Below, piece by piece: positions 9,170 through 17,965 of a stretch of DNA of 64,000 nt. How positions within the stretch are numbered: position 1 is the first letter of the stretch; each line of letters begins with the position of its first letter. The position numbers and the translations under genes were made by a program. Source of the DNA: Fluviirhizobium alvei (GTDB taxonomy: Bacteria; Pseudomonadota; Alphaproteobacteria; Rhizobiales; Rhizobiaceae); assembly GCF_030551875.1 (NCBI RefSeq), contig NZ_JAUOZU010000008.1, forward strand, positions 186,001 through 250,000, in the 5' to 3' direction. The notes under the pieces are model-generated. The model was not told the DNA's origin. It did not search any database and worked only from the letters and a program-made list of their open reading frames with translations.

Positions 9170-10024
9170 ATGCTTCGTTCGCGTTTGTTTGCTGCTACGG
9201 CGCTTATTGCTATCGTGGGCCTCGCTGGCCCGGTGGCCGCCGAGGATGCCAAGGACCCTGTCATTGCCACCATCGACGGCGTGACGATCAACAAGTCCGA
9301 CCTTGATCTCTCCGAAGGTTCCATCGATCCGCAGCTGGCCCAGCTGCCGCCGGAACAGCGTCGTCTTGCCGCGCTGACCGCCATCATCGATGCCAAGCTG
9401 ATCGCGGCCAAGGCTCGTGCCGAAGGTCTTGAAAGCACGGACGATTTCAAGAACCGGATGGAGTTCCTTTCCGATCGCGAACTGCACAACGCCTATTTCA
9501 AGAAGCACATCGTCGACACCGTCACGGATGCGGAAGTGAAGGCTCGCTACGACAAGGAAGTTGCCGCGTTGCCGAAGCAGGAAGAGGTTCACGCCCGTCA
9601 CATCCTCGTCAAGACCGAGGATGAGGCCAAGGCTGTGATCGCCGAACTGGCCGCCGGCAAGGATTTCGCCGAGCTCGCCAAGGCCAAGTCCACCGATCCG
9701 AACAAGTCGGATGGTGGTGATCTCGGCTATTTCCGCAAGGGCCAGATGGTTCCGGAATTCGAAGCCGCAGCCTTCGCAATGGCAAAGGGCGAAGTCAGCA
9801 AGGTTCCGGTCAAGACGCAGTTCGGCTTCCATGTGATCAAGGTCGAGGACAAGCGCGATGCACCGCCGCCGCCGTTCGACCAGGTCAAGGACCAGGTCCG
9901 CCAGATGGTCATGCGCGACAAGTATATGGAGCTTCTGAAGTCGTCCAAGGGCGGCGCCAAGGTCGAGATCACCGACGAGGCTCTCAAGAAGGCCTATGAC
10001 GAGGCCAACAAGGCGCAGCAGTAA
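9170..10024 (+). CDS. Periplasmic peptidylprolyl isomerase, parvulin type
   Basis: A 284-residue exported parvulin. The signal peptide is [20 protein letters not shown] with probable cleavage after PVAA (about residue 24). A SurA/PrsA-like N-terminal chaperone region follows. The PpiC rotamase domain contains [34 protein letters not shown] and [12 protein letters not shown]. It should catalyse cis-trans proline isomerisation on secreted or outer-membrane proteins. It is divergent from secA, which fits a role in envelope protein export. The start has only a weak ribosome site; GTG 9161 is in frame as well. Confidence 0.92.
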   Translation: MLRSRLFAATALIAIVGLAGPVAAEDAKDPVIATIDGVTINKSDLDLSEGSIDPQLAQLPPEQRRLAALTAIIDAKLIAAKARAEGLESTDDFKNRMEFLSDRELHNAYFKKHIVDTVTDAEVKARYDKEVAALPKQEEVHARHILVKTEDEAKAVIAELAAGKDFAELAKAKSTDPNKSDGGDLGYFRKGQMVPEFEAAAFAMAKGEVSKVPVKTQFGFHVIKVEDKRDAPPPPFDQVKDQVRQMVMRDKYMELLKSSKGGAKVEITDEALKKAYDEANKAQQ

Positions 10025-10032
10025 TTCCAACG

Positions 10033-10057
10033 AAACCGGTGGGCGACCACCGGTTTT
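10033..10057 (+). terminator. Rho-independent terminator after the parvulin gene
   Basis: AAACCGGTGG (10033-10042) pairs perfectly with CCACCGGTTT (10047-10056) around GCGA. The 3' arm runs into TTTT. It lies 8 bases past the parvulin stop and before argJ. Confidence 0.82.
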
Positions 10058-10092
10058 CACTTTTCCGCAGTTGTTTCGTTTGCGAGGTGATC

Positions 10093-11334
10093 ATGTCGCA
10101 CGGCGTTTCTCCGCTCGCTCCCACATCCTATCCTGCCATGCCGGTCATTGACGGCGTTGCCATGGCGACTGCCGAAGCCGGCATCAAGTACAAGAACCGT
10201 ACCGATGTGCTTTTGATGGTGTTCGACCGGCCGGCGAGCGTTGCCGGCGTTTTCACCCGCTCCAAATGCCCGTCGGCTCCGGTCGATTTCTGCCGCGCCA
10301 ATCTCCCGCATGGCGTGGCTCGCGCCGTCGTCGTCAATTCCGGTAACGCGAACGCTTTCACCGGCCGCAAGGGTGTCGAGGCGACCACGAAGACGGCACG
10401 TGCTGCCGCTGCCACCATCGGCGCCAAGGAGAGCGAAGTGTTTCTCGCCTCCACCGGTGTGATCGGCGAGCCGCTCAATGCCGACAAGATCGAAGCGGTG
10501 ATGGCGGATCTCGCCAGCCGCGTGACCGGCGATTTCTGGGTCGAGGCGGCCAAGGCCATCATGACCACCGACACCTATCCCAAGGTGGCGACCCGCACGG
10601 CCAAGATCGGCGCCGTGACCGTGACGATCAACGGCATTGCCAAGGGCGCGGGTATGATTGCCCCCGATATGGCGACGATGCTGTCTTTCGTCGTTACCGA
10701 TGCCGATATCGCTCCGTCCGCCTTGCAGACGCTTCTGGCGCGCGGCGTTGGCCCGAGCTTCAATTCGGTCACGGTCGACAGTGATACGTCTACGTCGGAT
10801 ACTCTTCTCCTGTTCGCGACCGGTGCAGCAGCGGCGCGGGGACAGGCGCGGATCGAAAATGCGGATGCTGCCGATGTTGCGGCCTTCGCGCTCGCGCTCA
10901 ATGATCTTCTCAAGGATCTTGCCAAGCAGGTCGCCCGCGATGGCGAAGGCGCCCGCAAGATGCTGGAAGTGACTGTCACGGGTGCCGACAGCGACGAAAG
11001 CGCCAAGCGGATCGCGTTGTCGATCGCCAATTCGCCGCTCGTCAAGACGGCTGTGGCCGGGGAGGATGCCAACTGGGGTCGCGTCGTGATGGCCGTCGGC
11101 AAGGCCGGCGAACCCGCGGATCGGGACCGGCTGGCGATCTGGTTCGGTGATGTGCGTGTTGCGGTCGAAGGCGCACGCGATCCGGATTACTCGGAAGAGG
11201 CGGCATCGACCGTTATGAAGAAGCAGGATATTCCGGTCCGTGTCGATCTCGGTCTCGGATCCGGATCGGCAACCGTCTGGACCTGCGACCTGACCAAGGA
11301 ATATGTCGAGATCAATGGCGATTACCGCAGCTGA
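10093..11334 (+). CDS. argJ: Bifunctional glutamate N-acetyltransferase/amino-acid acetyltransferase ArgJ
   Basis: A 413-residue ArgJ. It recycles acetyl from N-acetylornithine to glutamate and can also use acetyl-CoA, in the cyclic arginine pathway. The self-cleavage site is at [10 protein letters not shown], where Thr195 becomes the N-terminal nucleophile of the beta chain; KGAGMIAP precedes it. The conserved [11 protein letters not shown] and [17 protein letters not shown] blocks are intact. The start at 10093 has GAGGTG upstream. Its last codons overlap the start of the following GNAT gene, suggesting translational coupling with GNAT and mutT. Confidence 0.97.
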   Translation: MSHGVSPLAPTSYPAMPVIDGVAMATAEAGIKYKNRTDVLLMVFDRPASVAGVFTRSKCPSAPVDFCRANLPHGVARAVVVNSGNANAFTGRKGVEATTKTARAAAATIGAKESEVFLASTGVIGEPLNADKIEAVMADLASRVTGDFWVEAAKAIMTTDTYPKVATRTAKIGAVTVTINGIAKGAGMIAPDMATMLSFVVTDADIAPSALQTLLARGVGPSFNSVTVDSDTSTSDTLLLFATGAAAARGQARIENADAADVAAFALALNDLLKDLAKQVARDGEGARKMLEVTVTGADSDESAKRIALSIANSPLVKTAVAGEDANWGRVVMAVGKAGEPADRDRLAIWFGDVRVAVEGARDPDYSEEAASTVMKKQDIPVRVDLGLGSGSATVWTCDLTKEYVEINGDYRS

Positions 11335-12094
11335 TATGCCGGTTCCCTTCCTGCCGCTTGTTCGCAGGCTCGAAGCTGCCGGCTTCCGGGCCTGGCCGGC
11401 AGAAACCGTTGTTTATGATGGCAGCTGGCTCCTGCGGATGACCCAAGGCCATCCGTCGCGACGGCTCAACAGTCTTGTTCCGCTCGATCCGCATGATGCC
11501 CGGGATATGGGCGCACGGATCGACAATGCGATCGAGACCTTTCGCGCCAGGGGCATCCGGCCGACAGTCAAACAGTCGCCGCTTTGCCCGCCCGGCCTGC
11601 CCGATGTACTGAAGGACAAGGGGTTTGCGGAAGCGGACCGCACCTTGGTCCTGGTTCTCGATCTCGACAAGGTCGAGTTCGGGACGTCGATCGATCATCT
11701 GCCGATCCACGATGTCGAACGATTTGCGGAAGCCTGTGCGCGCATCGATGATGGTCGCGACGCAAATGCCGCAACGATCGCTTCCATTATCGGACGCATC
11801 CAGCCCACAGCGGGCCTTTTCCTTATGGAAGGGGAAAACGGTCCCAGCGCCGTCGGCATCTGTGTGCAGGACAATGATCTTGCCGGCTTGCAGCAGATTG
11901 TCGTTTCGAAAGAGATGCGACGCCGGGGGCTTGGGCGCGAAATCGTCTGTTCGTCGCTGCGCTGGGCGCGGGTGCGCAATGCCCGGCAGGCCTGGCTTCA
12001 GGTTCTCGCCAATAATGACGCGGCGCTGGCGCTCTATGAGACAATGGGTTTCAAACCAGCTTACGCCTACAGCTACTGGCGCCTGGAGGCATGA
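11315..12094 (+). CDS. GNAT family N-acetyltransferase
   Basis: A protein of about 259 residues. The acetyl-CoA loop is [21 protein letters not shown], followed by a C-terminal [22 protein letters not shown] typical of GNATs. The substrate is unknown. The N-terminal half resembles the extended GNATs often found after argJ in rhizobia. The start could be ATG 11303, 11315 or 11336. The first two overlap the argJ stop (11334), and 11315 is the compromise. It ends with an ATGA overlap onto mutT. Confidence 0.85.
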   Translation: MAITAADMPVPFLPLVRRLEAAGFRAWPAETVVYDGSWLLRMTQGHPSRRLNSLVPLDPHDARDMGARIDNAIETFRARGIRPTVKQSPLCPPGLPDVLKDKGFAEADRTLVLVLDLDKVEFGTSIDHLPIHDVERFAEACARIDDGRDANAATIASIIGRIQPTAGLFLMEGENGPSAVGICVQDNDLAGLQQIVVSKEMRRRGLGREIVCSSLRWARVRNARQAWLQVLANNDAALALYETMGFKPAYAYSYWRLEA

Positions 12095-12510
12095 TGTCCG
12101 AGCAGAAGAAACGAATGGTGCTGGTCTCTGCCTGCGCGCTCGTGGATGCCGACAATCGCATTCTGATCGCCCAGCGGCCGGAAGGAAAGTCACTGGCCGG
12201 ATTGTGGGAATTTCCGGGCGGCAAGGTCGAAGAGGGCGAAACGCCGGAAGAAACGCTGGTGCGCGAGCTTGAGGAAGAGCTCGGCATCAAGACCCGCGTT
12301 CCCTGTCTGGCGCCGCTGACGTTTGCCAGCCACAGCTATGATGATTTCCATCTCCTGATGCCGCTTTTCATCTGCCGCCGTTATGAAGGCATTGCCCATG
12401 GCCGCGAGGGCCAGGCTATCAAATGGGTCCGCGCCAAGGATCTCCGCAACTATGCGATGCCACCGGCCGACGAGCCGCTTGTGCCATTTCTGGTCGATCT
12501 CCTGCCCTGA
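12091..12510 (+). CDS. mutT: 8-oxo-dGTP diphosphatase MutT (Nudix)
   Basis: A 139-residue Nudix hydrolase with a complete Nudix box (G44-x5-E50-x7-R58-E59-x2-EE-x-G65). It removes oxidised dGTP from the nucleotide pool to prevent A:T to C:G transversions. The N-terminal ALVDADNRILIAQRPEGKSLAGLWEFPGGKVE matches MutT. The ATG overlaps the stop of the GNAT gene (ATGA), so it is the last gene of an argJ-GNAT-mutT unit. MutT is preferred over other Nudix enzymes on length and the LWEFPGGK motif. Confidence 0.9.
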   Translation: MMSEQKKRMVLVSACALVDADNRILIAQRPEGKSLAGLWEFPGGKVEEGETPEETLVRELEEELGIKTRVPCLAPLTFASHSYDDFHLLMPLFICRRYEGIAHGREGQAIKWVRAKDLRNYAMPPADEPLVPFLVDLLP

Positions 12511-12531
12511 GGCCTGTGGAAAAACGTCCTG

Positions 12532-12546
12532 TTAAGATTTCGTTTA
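12532..12546 (+). promoter_or_regulatory. Near-consensus CtrA-type site
   Basis: TTAA (12532-12535), seven bases, then TTTA (12543-12546). This is one mismatch from the alphaproteobacterial CtrA box TTAA-N7-TTAA. It lies 62 bases ahead of the small membrane protein at 12608. It is a single weak match and could be chance. Confidence 0.3.
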
Positions 12547-12607
12547 GGGTACTGTGGCAAGTATCAAAGCATAAACGAAAAATAAAAGATTAAGCAGGAC
12601 TGCGAAA

Positions 12608-12925
12608 ATGGACGATGAGTTCTGGAATCAGGCCGGCGAACCTGCCCCCACCTATTCGAAGCGCAACCGTATCGGGGCGCTCAACATGGCGTTGCTGTTC
12701 GGTACCGCCGCAATCGCGCTCACGCTGATCCTGACACCGGTTCTGGCGCCGGAAGATGACGGGCAGATGCAGGCGAGCACGATTGACTACGACAATATCA
12801 CCACCGGCTCCATTCCGACTCCGGATGGCAAGGTGAAGCGCTATACGATCCGCCGCAGCATCCTGCAGGACAAGCCCGGCGAAGTCTGCATCATCAATCC
12901 GGACGGCAGCCGCAACGGCTGCTGA
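12608..12925 (+). CDS. Small bitopic membrane protein, unknown function
   Basis: A 105-residue protein with a polar N-terminus (MDDEFWNQAGEPAPTYSKRN) and one strong membrane helix at about residues 28-47 (LNMALLFGTAAIALTLILTP). An acidic linker follows, then a basic segment ending in a Cys-terminated tail (GEVCIINPDGSRNGC). The two C-terminal Cys could form a periplasmic disulphide. No characterised family is recognised; it looks like a conserved rhizobial small membrane protein. A CtrA-like site lies upstream at 12532, and an inverted repeat follows the stop. Confidence 0.68.
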   Translation: MDDEFWNQAGEPAPTYSKRNRIGALNMALLFGTAAIALTLILTPVLAPEDDGQMQASTIDYDNITTGSIPTPDGKVKRYTIRRSILQDKPGEVCIINPDGSRNGC

Positions 12926-12930
12926 TTGGA

Positions 12931-12952
12931 AAGCCGGTCATTCGACCGGCTT
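12931..12952. terminator. Inverted repeat between convergent genes, probable bidirectional terminator
   Basis: AAGCCGGTC (12931-12939) pairs with GACCGGCTT (12944-12952) around ATTC. It sits 6 bases after the plus-strand stop at 12925 and covers the stop of the minus-strand methyltransferase gene (12938). T runs on either side are short, so termination strength is uncertain. Confidence 0.6.
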
Positions 12953-13816
12953 GTCGTCGATCGCTGCCTTCAGCGCATCGGCGAGCCGCATTTTCGCGGA
13001 GCCTGGTTTCAGGGGCTTCTGCTGGCTCTCATGCGGTGCCCACCCACAGACATAAATCACCGAGAATGTCGTTCTTATCTTGCCGTCTGGATCGCCGAAC
13101 CGGTCCTGGTAGATGCGTGCGGCTTCCATGAAAAAGCGACGATCGAGCGGCCGGCGCGAGCGGTCGATCAGCATGTTGGTCATGCCGAAGGCGCGCAGGT
13201 CGCGCATCAGCGAGAACAACGATCCATAGCGGACGGTGTAGGTCTCGACATCCACGACCGGCAGCGCAAATCCCGCCCGCTGAAGAAGGCTCCCCACCGA
13301 GCGAATATCGGCAAATGGCATCACGCGCGGGCTCATGCCGCCATTCAAGGCGATGTCCGTTTCAATCAGCACTTCACCGAGTTCCTGCAAGGTTCCCGCT
13401 CCCGGAATGGCGGCAAGCAGAAGGCCATCGGGCTTGAGCGCCCGCCGGATTTGGATCAGGCAGCCCGGGAGATCGTTGACGAGATGCATGTAAAGCGGCG
13501 CGAGAACGATGTTTTTCGAGTGTGGTTCCAGCGGAACGTCCTCATAGCTCTCAACCGCAATGTCGGGAGCAAACCGGCCGGCAATCTCGACACGTTCGAG
13601 CGTACCGATGCGACCGGTCGCCAGACACTGGCGCCCGACGCTGCCATCGGCGCCAAACAGTTCGACACCCTGATCGAAATGGCGCTCCATAGCTGAAAGC
13701 CGGAGCGCCAGCTCTTCTGCCGCGAGATCAAGCAGGAAGCCGTTGGCAGGATCGAAGCCTGCTGCTGCACGCTTGCGACGGCTCGCGGCCAGTGCGATGT
13801 CGATCAGTGGTTCCAT
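12938..13816 (-). CDS. SAM-dependent methyltransferase domain protein (NDUFAF5/BioC-like)
   Basis: A 292-residue protein with a class I methyltransferase fold read as LDLAAEELALRLSAM, then IVLAPLYMHLVNDLPGCLIQIRRALKPDGLLLAAIPG. The latter is the BioC/NDUFAF5-type motif IV to post-motif region. Human NDUFAF5 hydroxylates an arginine in complex I; bacterial relatives are mostly uncharacterised, so the substrate is open. The glycine-rich SAM motif is not obvious (DPANGFLLDL region), so SAM binding may be degenerate. It is convergent with the gene at 12608. Confidence 0.8.
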   Translation of the reverse strand: MEPLIDIALAASRRKRAAAGFDPANGFLLDLAAEELALRLSAMERHFDQGVELFGADGSVGRQCLATGRIGTLERVEIAGRFAPDIAVESYEDVPLEPHSKNIVLAPLYMHLVNDLPGCLIQIRRALKPDGLLLAAIPGAGTLQELGEVLIETDIALNGGMSPRVMPFADIRSVGSLLQRAGFALPVVDVETYTVRYGSLFSLMRDLRAFGMTNMLIDRSRRPLDRRFFMEAARIYQDRFGDPDGKIRTTFSVIYVCGWAPHESQQKPLKPGSAKMRLADALKAAIDDKPVE

Positions 13817-13838
13817 CGGTTACCTTTGCCCATCATCG

Positions 13839-14345
13839 TCACTTGGTTTCGCTCTGCCGTGCGCCAGCTTGTCCCTGACGGCGGAAGAGTGTCGCGAGAA
13901 GCTTTGTGCAGCCCTCGTCCAGCATGCGGAAGACCCGGTCGAAATCCTGCGCGTCACCGTAATAGGGATCGGGCACGTCGCGTGGCTCGGATCCGACAAA
14001 ATCCATGAACAGGTGGAGGTCGGCAGACGAATCATGCGGCGTGCGGCGCACGAGGTCGCGCAGATTGGCGCGGTCCATCGCAAAGATCATGTCAAAATGG
14101 CTGAAATCGGCGGTCTTGACCTGCCGGGCCCGCAAGCCCGAAATATCGATGCCGTTATCTCTCGCCGCTGCCACCGAACGCGGGTCCGGACCTTCGCCCT
14201 GATGCCAGCCGCCGGTTCCGGCCGAATCGACGATCAAGCGATCACCGAAGCCGCCTTCCGCAGCGCGGTGGCGCAAAATACCTTCGGCAAGCGGCGATCG
14301 GCAAATGTTGCCGAGACAAACGAACAGAATTCGTGTTTGATCCAT
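13839..14345 (-). CDS. Low-molecular-weight protein tyrosine phosphatase
   Basis: A 168-residue LMW-PTP. The phosphate loop CLGNICRS (Cys10 to Arg16, CX5R) is near the N-terminus and the general acid is in DVPDPYYGD. Such enzymes dephosphorylate protein tyrosines, often regulating exopolysaccharide kinases, although no polysaccharide genes are nearby. The start is ATG 14345 (MDQTRILFVC) by family length. An upstream in-frame ATG at 14375 would touch the divergent dehydratase start at 14374. It lies 22 bases downstream of the start of the methyltransferase gene on the same strand. Confidence 0.93.
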   Translation of the reverse strand: MDQTRILFVCLGNICRSPLAEGILRHRAAEGGFGDRLIVDSAGTGGWHQGEGPDPRSVAAARDNGIDISGLRARQVKTADFSHFDMIFAMDRANLRDLVRRTPHDSSADLHLFMDFVGSEPRDVPDPYYGDAQDFDRVFRMLDEGCTKLLATLFRRQGQAGARQSETK

Positions 14346-14373
14346 GAGCGATTGAGATCCGGCGGAGGAATCC

Positions 14374-14673
14374 ATGGCAAGACAGAGGCTGAGCAGTAGC
14401 GAGATCGCCGAGATTGTTCAAGCTCTCCCGGACTGGTCCATCGATGCTGCGGGAACCGGGCTCTTGAGAACATACCGGTTCGAGAGCTTTGCATCAGCCA
14501 TCGGTTTCATGACCGAATGTGCGATCTTTGCCGACAAGATCGATCATCATCCCGAATGGAAGAATGTCTACAAGACCGTCGAGGTGCGCCTGACCACGCA
14601 TTCGGCGCATGGAATCACCGAACTTGACCGGGATCTTGCGAAATACATGGAAGAGGTGGCGCGGCGGCATTGA
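14374..14673 (+). CDS. phhB: 4a-hydroxytetrahydrobiopterin dehydratase (PCD/DCoH)
   Basis: A 99-residue pterin-4a-carbinolamine dehydratase. The active-site stretch DHHPEW and the later TTHSAHGIT carry the expected histidines. It regenerates the pterin cofactor after aromatic amino acid hydroxylation. No phenylalanine hydroxylase is in this window, so its partner is elsewhere or the enzyme has a general pterin role. A good ribosome site (GGAGGA) precedes the ATG. It is divergent from the phosphatase with under 30 bases between them. Confidence 0.93.
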   Translation: MARQRLSSSEIAEIVQALPDWSIDAAGTGLLRTYRFESFASAIGFMTECAIFADKIDHHPEWKNVYKTVEVRLTTHSAHGITELDRDLAKYMEEVARRH

Positions 14674-14723
14674 ATCTGCGGACGCCGATACCATATCGAA
14701 ATCGGTATTGTTGGGAACGACAG

Positions 14724-15098
14724 ATGGACGACGTCAAGATTGGTGAGATCCTGCTTCCGGGCGAGGACTTCGACCGTGAAAAAAGCGCCCGAAAGGTGCA
14801 GTCACGCTTCTGGCCGGTTTTCCGCAAGGCTTTCCGGCAGATCCCGTTCTCGCGCGATGTGGTGGCCTGCTACTACTGCGCTTTCGATCCGGCAACGCCC
14901 ACCCGCGTCAAGGCCATTCTTCTGGCCGCGCTTGCCTATTTCGTACTTCCCTTCGATGCTGTTCCGGACATTCTGGCGCTCGTCGGTTTTTCTGACGATA
15001 TTGCCGTGCTCGCCGCTGCGATCGGTACCGTGCGAGCGCATCTGAAAGCCGAGCATTACGACAAGGCCGATACGGCGCTGGCTGAACAAGATTCGTAA
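14724..15098 (+). CDS. DUF1232 (YkvA-like) membrane protein
   Basis: A 124-residue protein with the DUF1232 signature YFVLPFDAVPDILALVGFSDDIAVLAAAI in its central part, probably membrane-associated hairpin helices. The N-terminus (MDDVKIGEILLPGEDFDRE) is acidic and cytoplasmic. The function is unknown across the family. The start at 14724 is preferred over an in-frame ATG at 14670 that would overlap the dehydratase stop. No terminator is evident between the two genes, so they may be co-transcribed. Confidence 0.85.
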   Translation: MDDVKIGEILLPGEDFDREKSARKVQSRFWPVFRKAFRQIPFSRDVVACYYCAFDPATPTRVKAILLAALAYFVLPFDAVPDILALVGFSDDIAVLAAAIGTVRAHLKAEHYDKADTALAEQDS

Positions 15099-15329
15099 GC
15101 TTCGGGCTTATCTAACATTCGAGACGCCGCGACGGGTCGTGTGCCAAATTCTCGCCTGAATCGTCATGGATGAACGGCGCTGCCTCTGCGTTCACTCTGT
15201 TCTGAAGCGAGACTATTCCTGCAAAAGCGTGGATATGTTGACGATTTGGTAACCGCAATTAAGGCAGAATGAACGGAACAATGCGGCCGCCTCCCAACGC
15301 GCTGGCCAGACCGAGACCGGAAGGAAAAC

Positions 15330-15833
15330 ATGTTCAAGACAAAACTGACCGCCGCCCTCCTGGCCGTCATGGCTGTTGCTACATCCGCCCAGGCACAGTC
15401 TCCGACGCGGATCGAACAGTTCAAGGCTTGGGGCTCCTATTTCTACCAGGGCGCCAATGGAAAGGTCTGCTATGTGCTGTCCGTTCCGGTGAAGAAGCTG
15501 CCGGAAAAGGTCGATCACGGTGACATCTTCTTCCTAGTGTCCCAGCGTCCCGGCCAGAACATTTCCTATGAGCCGCAGGCCATGATGAGCTACGAGTTGC
15601 AGGCAAACTCCAAGGTCACGATCAAGATCGACGAGCGTGCCTTTTCGATGTTCGTCAAGGGCAAGTCTGCCTGGCTGGAGAATGCGGCCGAAGAACCGGC
15701 TCTCGTCGCATCGATGAAGTCCGGCAAGCAGATGGTCGTCTCAGCCACCTCCAAGCGTGGCACCGGTACGTCTTACGAATATAGCCTGTCGGGCATTTCG
15801 GCTGCGCTGAAAAAGATCGAAGGCTGCAAGTAA
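15330..15833 (+). CDS. Invasion-associated locus B (IalB) family periplasmic protein
   Basis: A 167-residue exported protein. The signal peptide is MFKTKLTAALLAVMAVATSAQAQ with cleavage after AQA. The mature sequence has the IalB pattern: WGSYFYQGANGKVCYVLS near the start, AFSMFVKGKSAWLEN in the middle, and a terminal ISAALKKIEGCK with the paired second Cys. IalB was named in Bartonella for erythrocyte invasion, but homologues are common in free-living Rhizobiales, where the role is unknown. It is monocistronic, with an AT-leaning 230-base leader region and a downstream terminator. Confidence 0.87.
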   Translation: MFKTKLTAALLAVMAVATSAQAQSPTRIEQFKAWGSYFYQGANGKVCYVLSVPVKKLPEKVDHGDIFFLVSQRPGQNISYEPQAMMSYELQANSKVTIKIDERAFSMFVKGKSAWLENAAEEPALVASMKSGKQMVVSATSKRGTGTSYEYSLSGISAALKKIEGCK

Positions 15834-15917
15834 CCGTAAGAACCGCAAACCGAGCGTTCGTGGTGACTTTGGCTCCTGATGATGATATGGGAGCCCAACA
15901 ACAGTAGAGATCGCAAG

Positions 15918-15944
15918 CCGGGCGGTTCATCCGTCCGGATTTTT
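15918..15944 (+). terminator. Terminator-like hairpin just ahead of rlmN
   Basis: CCGGGCGG (15918-15925) pairs with CCGTCCGG (15931-15938, one G:T pair) around TTCAT and is followed by ATTTTT. It ends only 21 bases before the rlmN ATG and 85 bases after the ialB-like stop. It is either a late terminator of the upstream gene or an attenuator in the rlmN leader. Confidence 0.7.
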
Positions 15945-15964
15945 GCGTTTTGAAGGATAGGGCC

Positions 15965-17191
15965 ATGACGGCAACAGAAGCCATCGCCATTGAGACGAGA
16001 CCGACGCCGCCGAACCTGGCGTTCGAGAACCGGCCTTCCCTGATCGGGTTGAGCCGGGAGGACATGGCCAAGGTGCTCGTGGAAAAGGGCGTGCCCGAGC
16101 GGCAGGCCAAGATGCGCGTGCAGCAGATCTGGCACTGGCTCTATGTGCGCGGCATTTCCGATTTCGACGACATGCTCAACGTCTCGAAGGATCTCAGGGC
16201 GCTGCTCAAGGCGCATTTCACGATCGCCCGACCGGAAGTGGTCGAGGAGCAGATCTCCAATGACGGAACCCGCAAGTGGTTGCTCCGCTTTCCGCCGCGC
16301 GGTGCCGGCCGGCCGGTCGAGGTCGAAACGGTCTATATTCCCGAAGAAGGTCGCGGCACGCTGTGCATTTCCTCGCAGGTCGGCTGTTCGCTCACTTGCG
16401 ATTTCTGCCATACCGGCACGCAGCGCCTGGTGCGCAACCTGACTGCGGAGGAAATTCTCTCGCAGCTGCTGCTGGCCCGCGACCGTCTGGGCGACTTCCC
16501 GGACAAGGAGACGCCGCAGGGTGCCATCGTTCCGCTCGATGGTCGCAAGGTCTCCAACATCGTCATGATGGGCATGGGCGAGCCGCTCTACAATTTCGAC
16601 AACGTGAAGGCCGCCCTTCTGATTGCAACTGACGGCGACGGCCTGTCGCTGTCGCGCCGTCGTGTGACCTTGTCGACATCCGGTGTGGTTCCGGAAATCT
16701 ATCGGACGGGTTCGGAAATCGGCGTCATGCTGGCAATTTCGCTGCATGCGGTGCGCGACGATCTGCGCGACGAACTGGTGCCGATCAACAAGAAGTACCC
16801 GCTCAAGGAACTGATGGAAGCCTGCAAGGCCTATCCAGGCCTGTCGAATGCACGCCGGATCACCTTCGAATATGTGATGCTGAAAGGCGTCAACGACTCG
16901 CTTGCCGATGCCCGCGATCTCGTGAAGCTTCTCAAGGGCGTGCCTGCCAAGATCAATCTCATTCCGTTCAATCCCTGGCCGGGCTCGAAATACGAATGTT
17001 CGGATTGGGAGACGATCGAAGCCTTCTCCGATTTCATCAATCAGGCCGGTTATGCCTCTCCGATCCGCACACCGCGCGGCCGTGACATTCTTGCTGCCTG
17101 CGGTCAGCTGAAATCGGAATCCGAACGCATGCGCAAGACCGAACGACTTGCTTTCGAAGCCATGATGATCGCCAATCACGGCGAAGATTGA
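15965..17191 (+). CDS. rlmN: 23S rRNA/tRNA adenine-C2 methyltransferase RlmN
   Basis: A 408-residue radical SAM methyltransferase. The cluster motif is CX3CX2C (Cys141, Cys145, Cys148, in [12 protein letters not shown]), and a C-terminal AACGQL Cys forms the covalent intermediate. [12 protein letters not shown] and [22 protein letters not shown] are typical. It methylates A2503 of 23S rRNA and A37 of some tRNAs. The start is ATG 15965; the upstream TTG at 15950 would begin within the T tract of the hairpin. Confidence 0.97.
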   Translation: MTATEAIAIETRPTPPNLAFENRPSLIGLSREDMAKVLVEKGVPERQAKMRVQQIWHWLYVRGISDFDDMLNVSKDLRALLKAHFTIARPEVVEEQISNDGTRKWLLRFPPRGAGRPVEVETVYIPEEGRGTLCISSQVGCSLTCDFCHTGTQRLVRNLTAEEILSQLLLARDRLGDFPDKETPQGAIVPLDGRKVSNIVMMGMGEPLYNFDNVKAALLIATDGDGLSLSRRRVTLSTSGVVPEIYRTGSEIGVMLAISLHAVRDDLRDELVPINKKYPLKELMEACKAYPGLSNARRITFEYVMLKGVNDSLADARDLVKLLKGVPAKINLIPFNPWPGSKYECSDWETIEAFSDFINQAGYASPIRTPRGRDILAACGQLKSESERMRKTERLAFEAMMIANHGED

Positions 17192-17204
17192 TCGGCTCGC
17201 TAGC

Positions 17205-17231
17205 GCCCGAAATTTGGCCGCAATTTCGGGC
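17205..17231. terminator. Perfect 10-bp inverted repeat between rlmN and the DUF1287 gene
   Basis: GCCCGAAATT (17205-17214) pairs exactly with AATTTCGGGC (17222-17231) around a 7-base loop. It lies 14 bases after the rlmN stop and 12 bases before the DUF1287 ATG at 17243. There is no T run, so it is either a weak terminator, an mRNA end-stabiliser, or a site affecting translation of the next gene. Confidence 0.5.
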
Positions 17232-17242
17232 AAACTGTTCTT

Positions 17243-17875
17243 ATGGTTGTATCTCGGCGCGCGATCCTGATCGGAGCCCTTGCCCTGGCGGGCGGTGGCG
17301 TCTCCATTTCGAAACTGGCAAAGCCGGTTTCGGCCGCGACGCTTGCGGCGGAACCCTGGGCGCAAAAGCTGGTGGATGCCGCCAAGAGCCAGATCGGTGT
17401 GACAATCCAATATGATCCGGCCTACACGCGCATCGCTTTTCCCGGCGGCGACGTGCCGCGGATCAAAGGCGTCTGTACCGATGTGATCATCCGCGCCTAT
17501 CGCGATGGTCTCGGCATCGATCTGCAGGCGCTCGTTCATGCCGATATGCGGCGCGCTTTCAAATCCTATCCGAGCAATTGGGGTCTTGCAGCGCCAGACC
17601 CTAACATCGATCATCGACTTGTTCCTAACCTGAGGACTTTCCTTGCCCGGCAGGGTGCGGAAGTGAAGCCCGGAACTCCGGGACCGGACTATCGCCCAGG
17701 CGATATCGTCACCCAGTCGCTACCCGGCAACAAGACCCATATCGTTCTGGTTTCGGATCAGATGAATGCCGAGGAAACCGGCCCGCTCGCCATCCACAAT
17801 ATCGGCTGGGGCGCTCGGCTCGAAGATGTGTTGCCAGCCTTTCCGATCACGGGGCATTATCGGTTCGCCGGCTAA
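17243..17875 (+). CDS. DUF1287 domain exported protein
   Basis: A 210-residue protein with an N-terminal export signal (MVVSRRAILIGALALAGGG). It has a twin Arg, so Tat export is possible. The mature domain matches DUF1287: QIGVTIQYDPAY, GVCTDVIIRAYRDG, YRPGDIVTQSLPG and THIVLVSD. The conserved Cys-Thr-Asp and late His resemble NlpC/P60-like peptidase centres, so a cell-wall or amide hydrolase activity is an inference. It lies between rlmN and the beta-CASP gene on the same strand. Confidence 0.85.
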   Translation: MVVSRRAILIGALALAGGGVSISKLAKPVSAATLAAEPWAQKLVDAAKSQIGVTIQYDPAYTRIAFPGGDVPRIKGVCTDVIIRAYRDGLGIDLQALVHADMRRAFKSYPSNWGLAAPDPNIDHRLVPNLRTFLARQGAEVKPGTPGPDYRPGDIVTQSLPGNKTHIVLVSDQMNAEETGPLAIHNIGWGARLEDVLPAFPITGHYRFAG

Positions 17876-17965
17876 TGAAACTTTGTCGCGCCTGAACCTG
17901 CCTGATTTTCTGTTTCCCCTCCGCAAAGCCTGCTAGATTTGTGGAAAGAGTGAGGAGACAGTCCA

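Noticed and set aside
15238-15266. Sigma-70 promoter ahead of the IalB-like gene (TTGACG with a 17-base spacer)
   Set aside because: The -10 position reads AAGGCA, a poor match; not supported.
15773-17614. 613-codon minus-strand open frame
   Set aside because: It is antisense to rlmN and spans gene borders; no recognisable motif.
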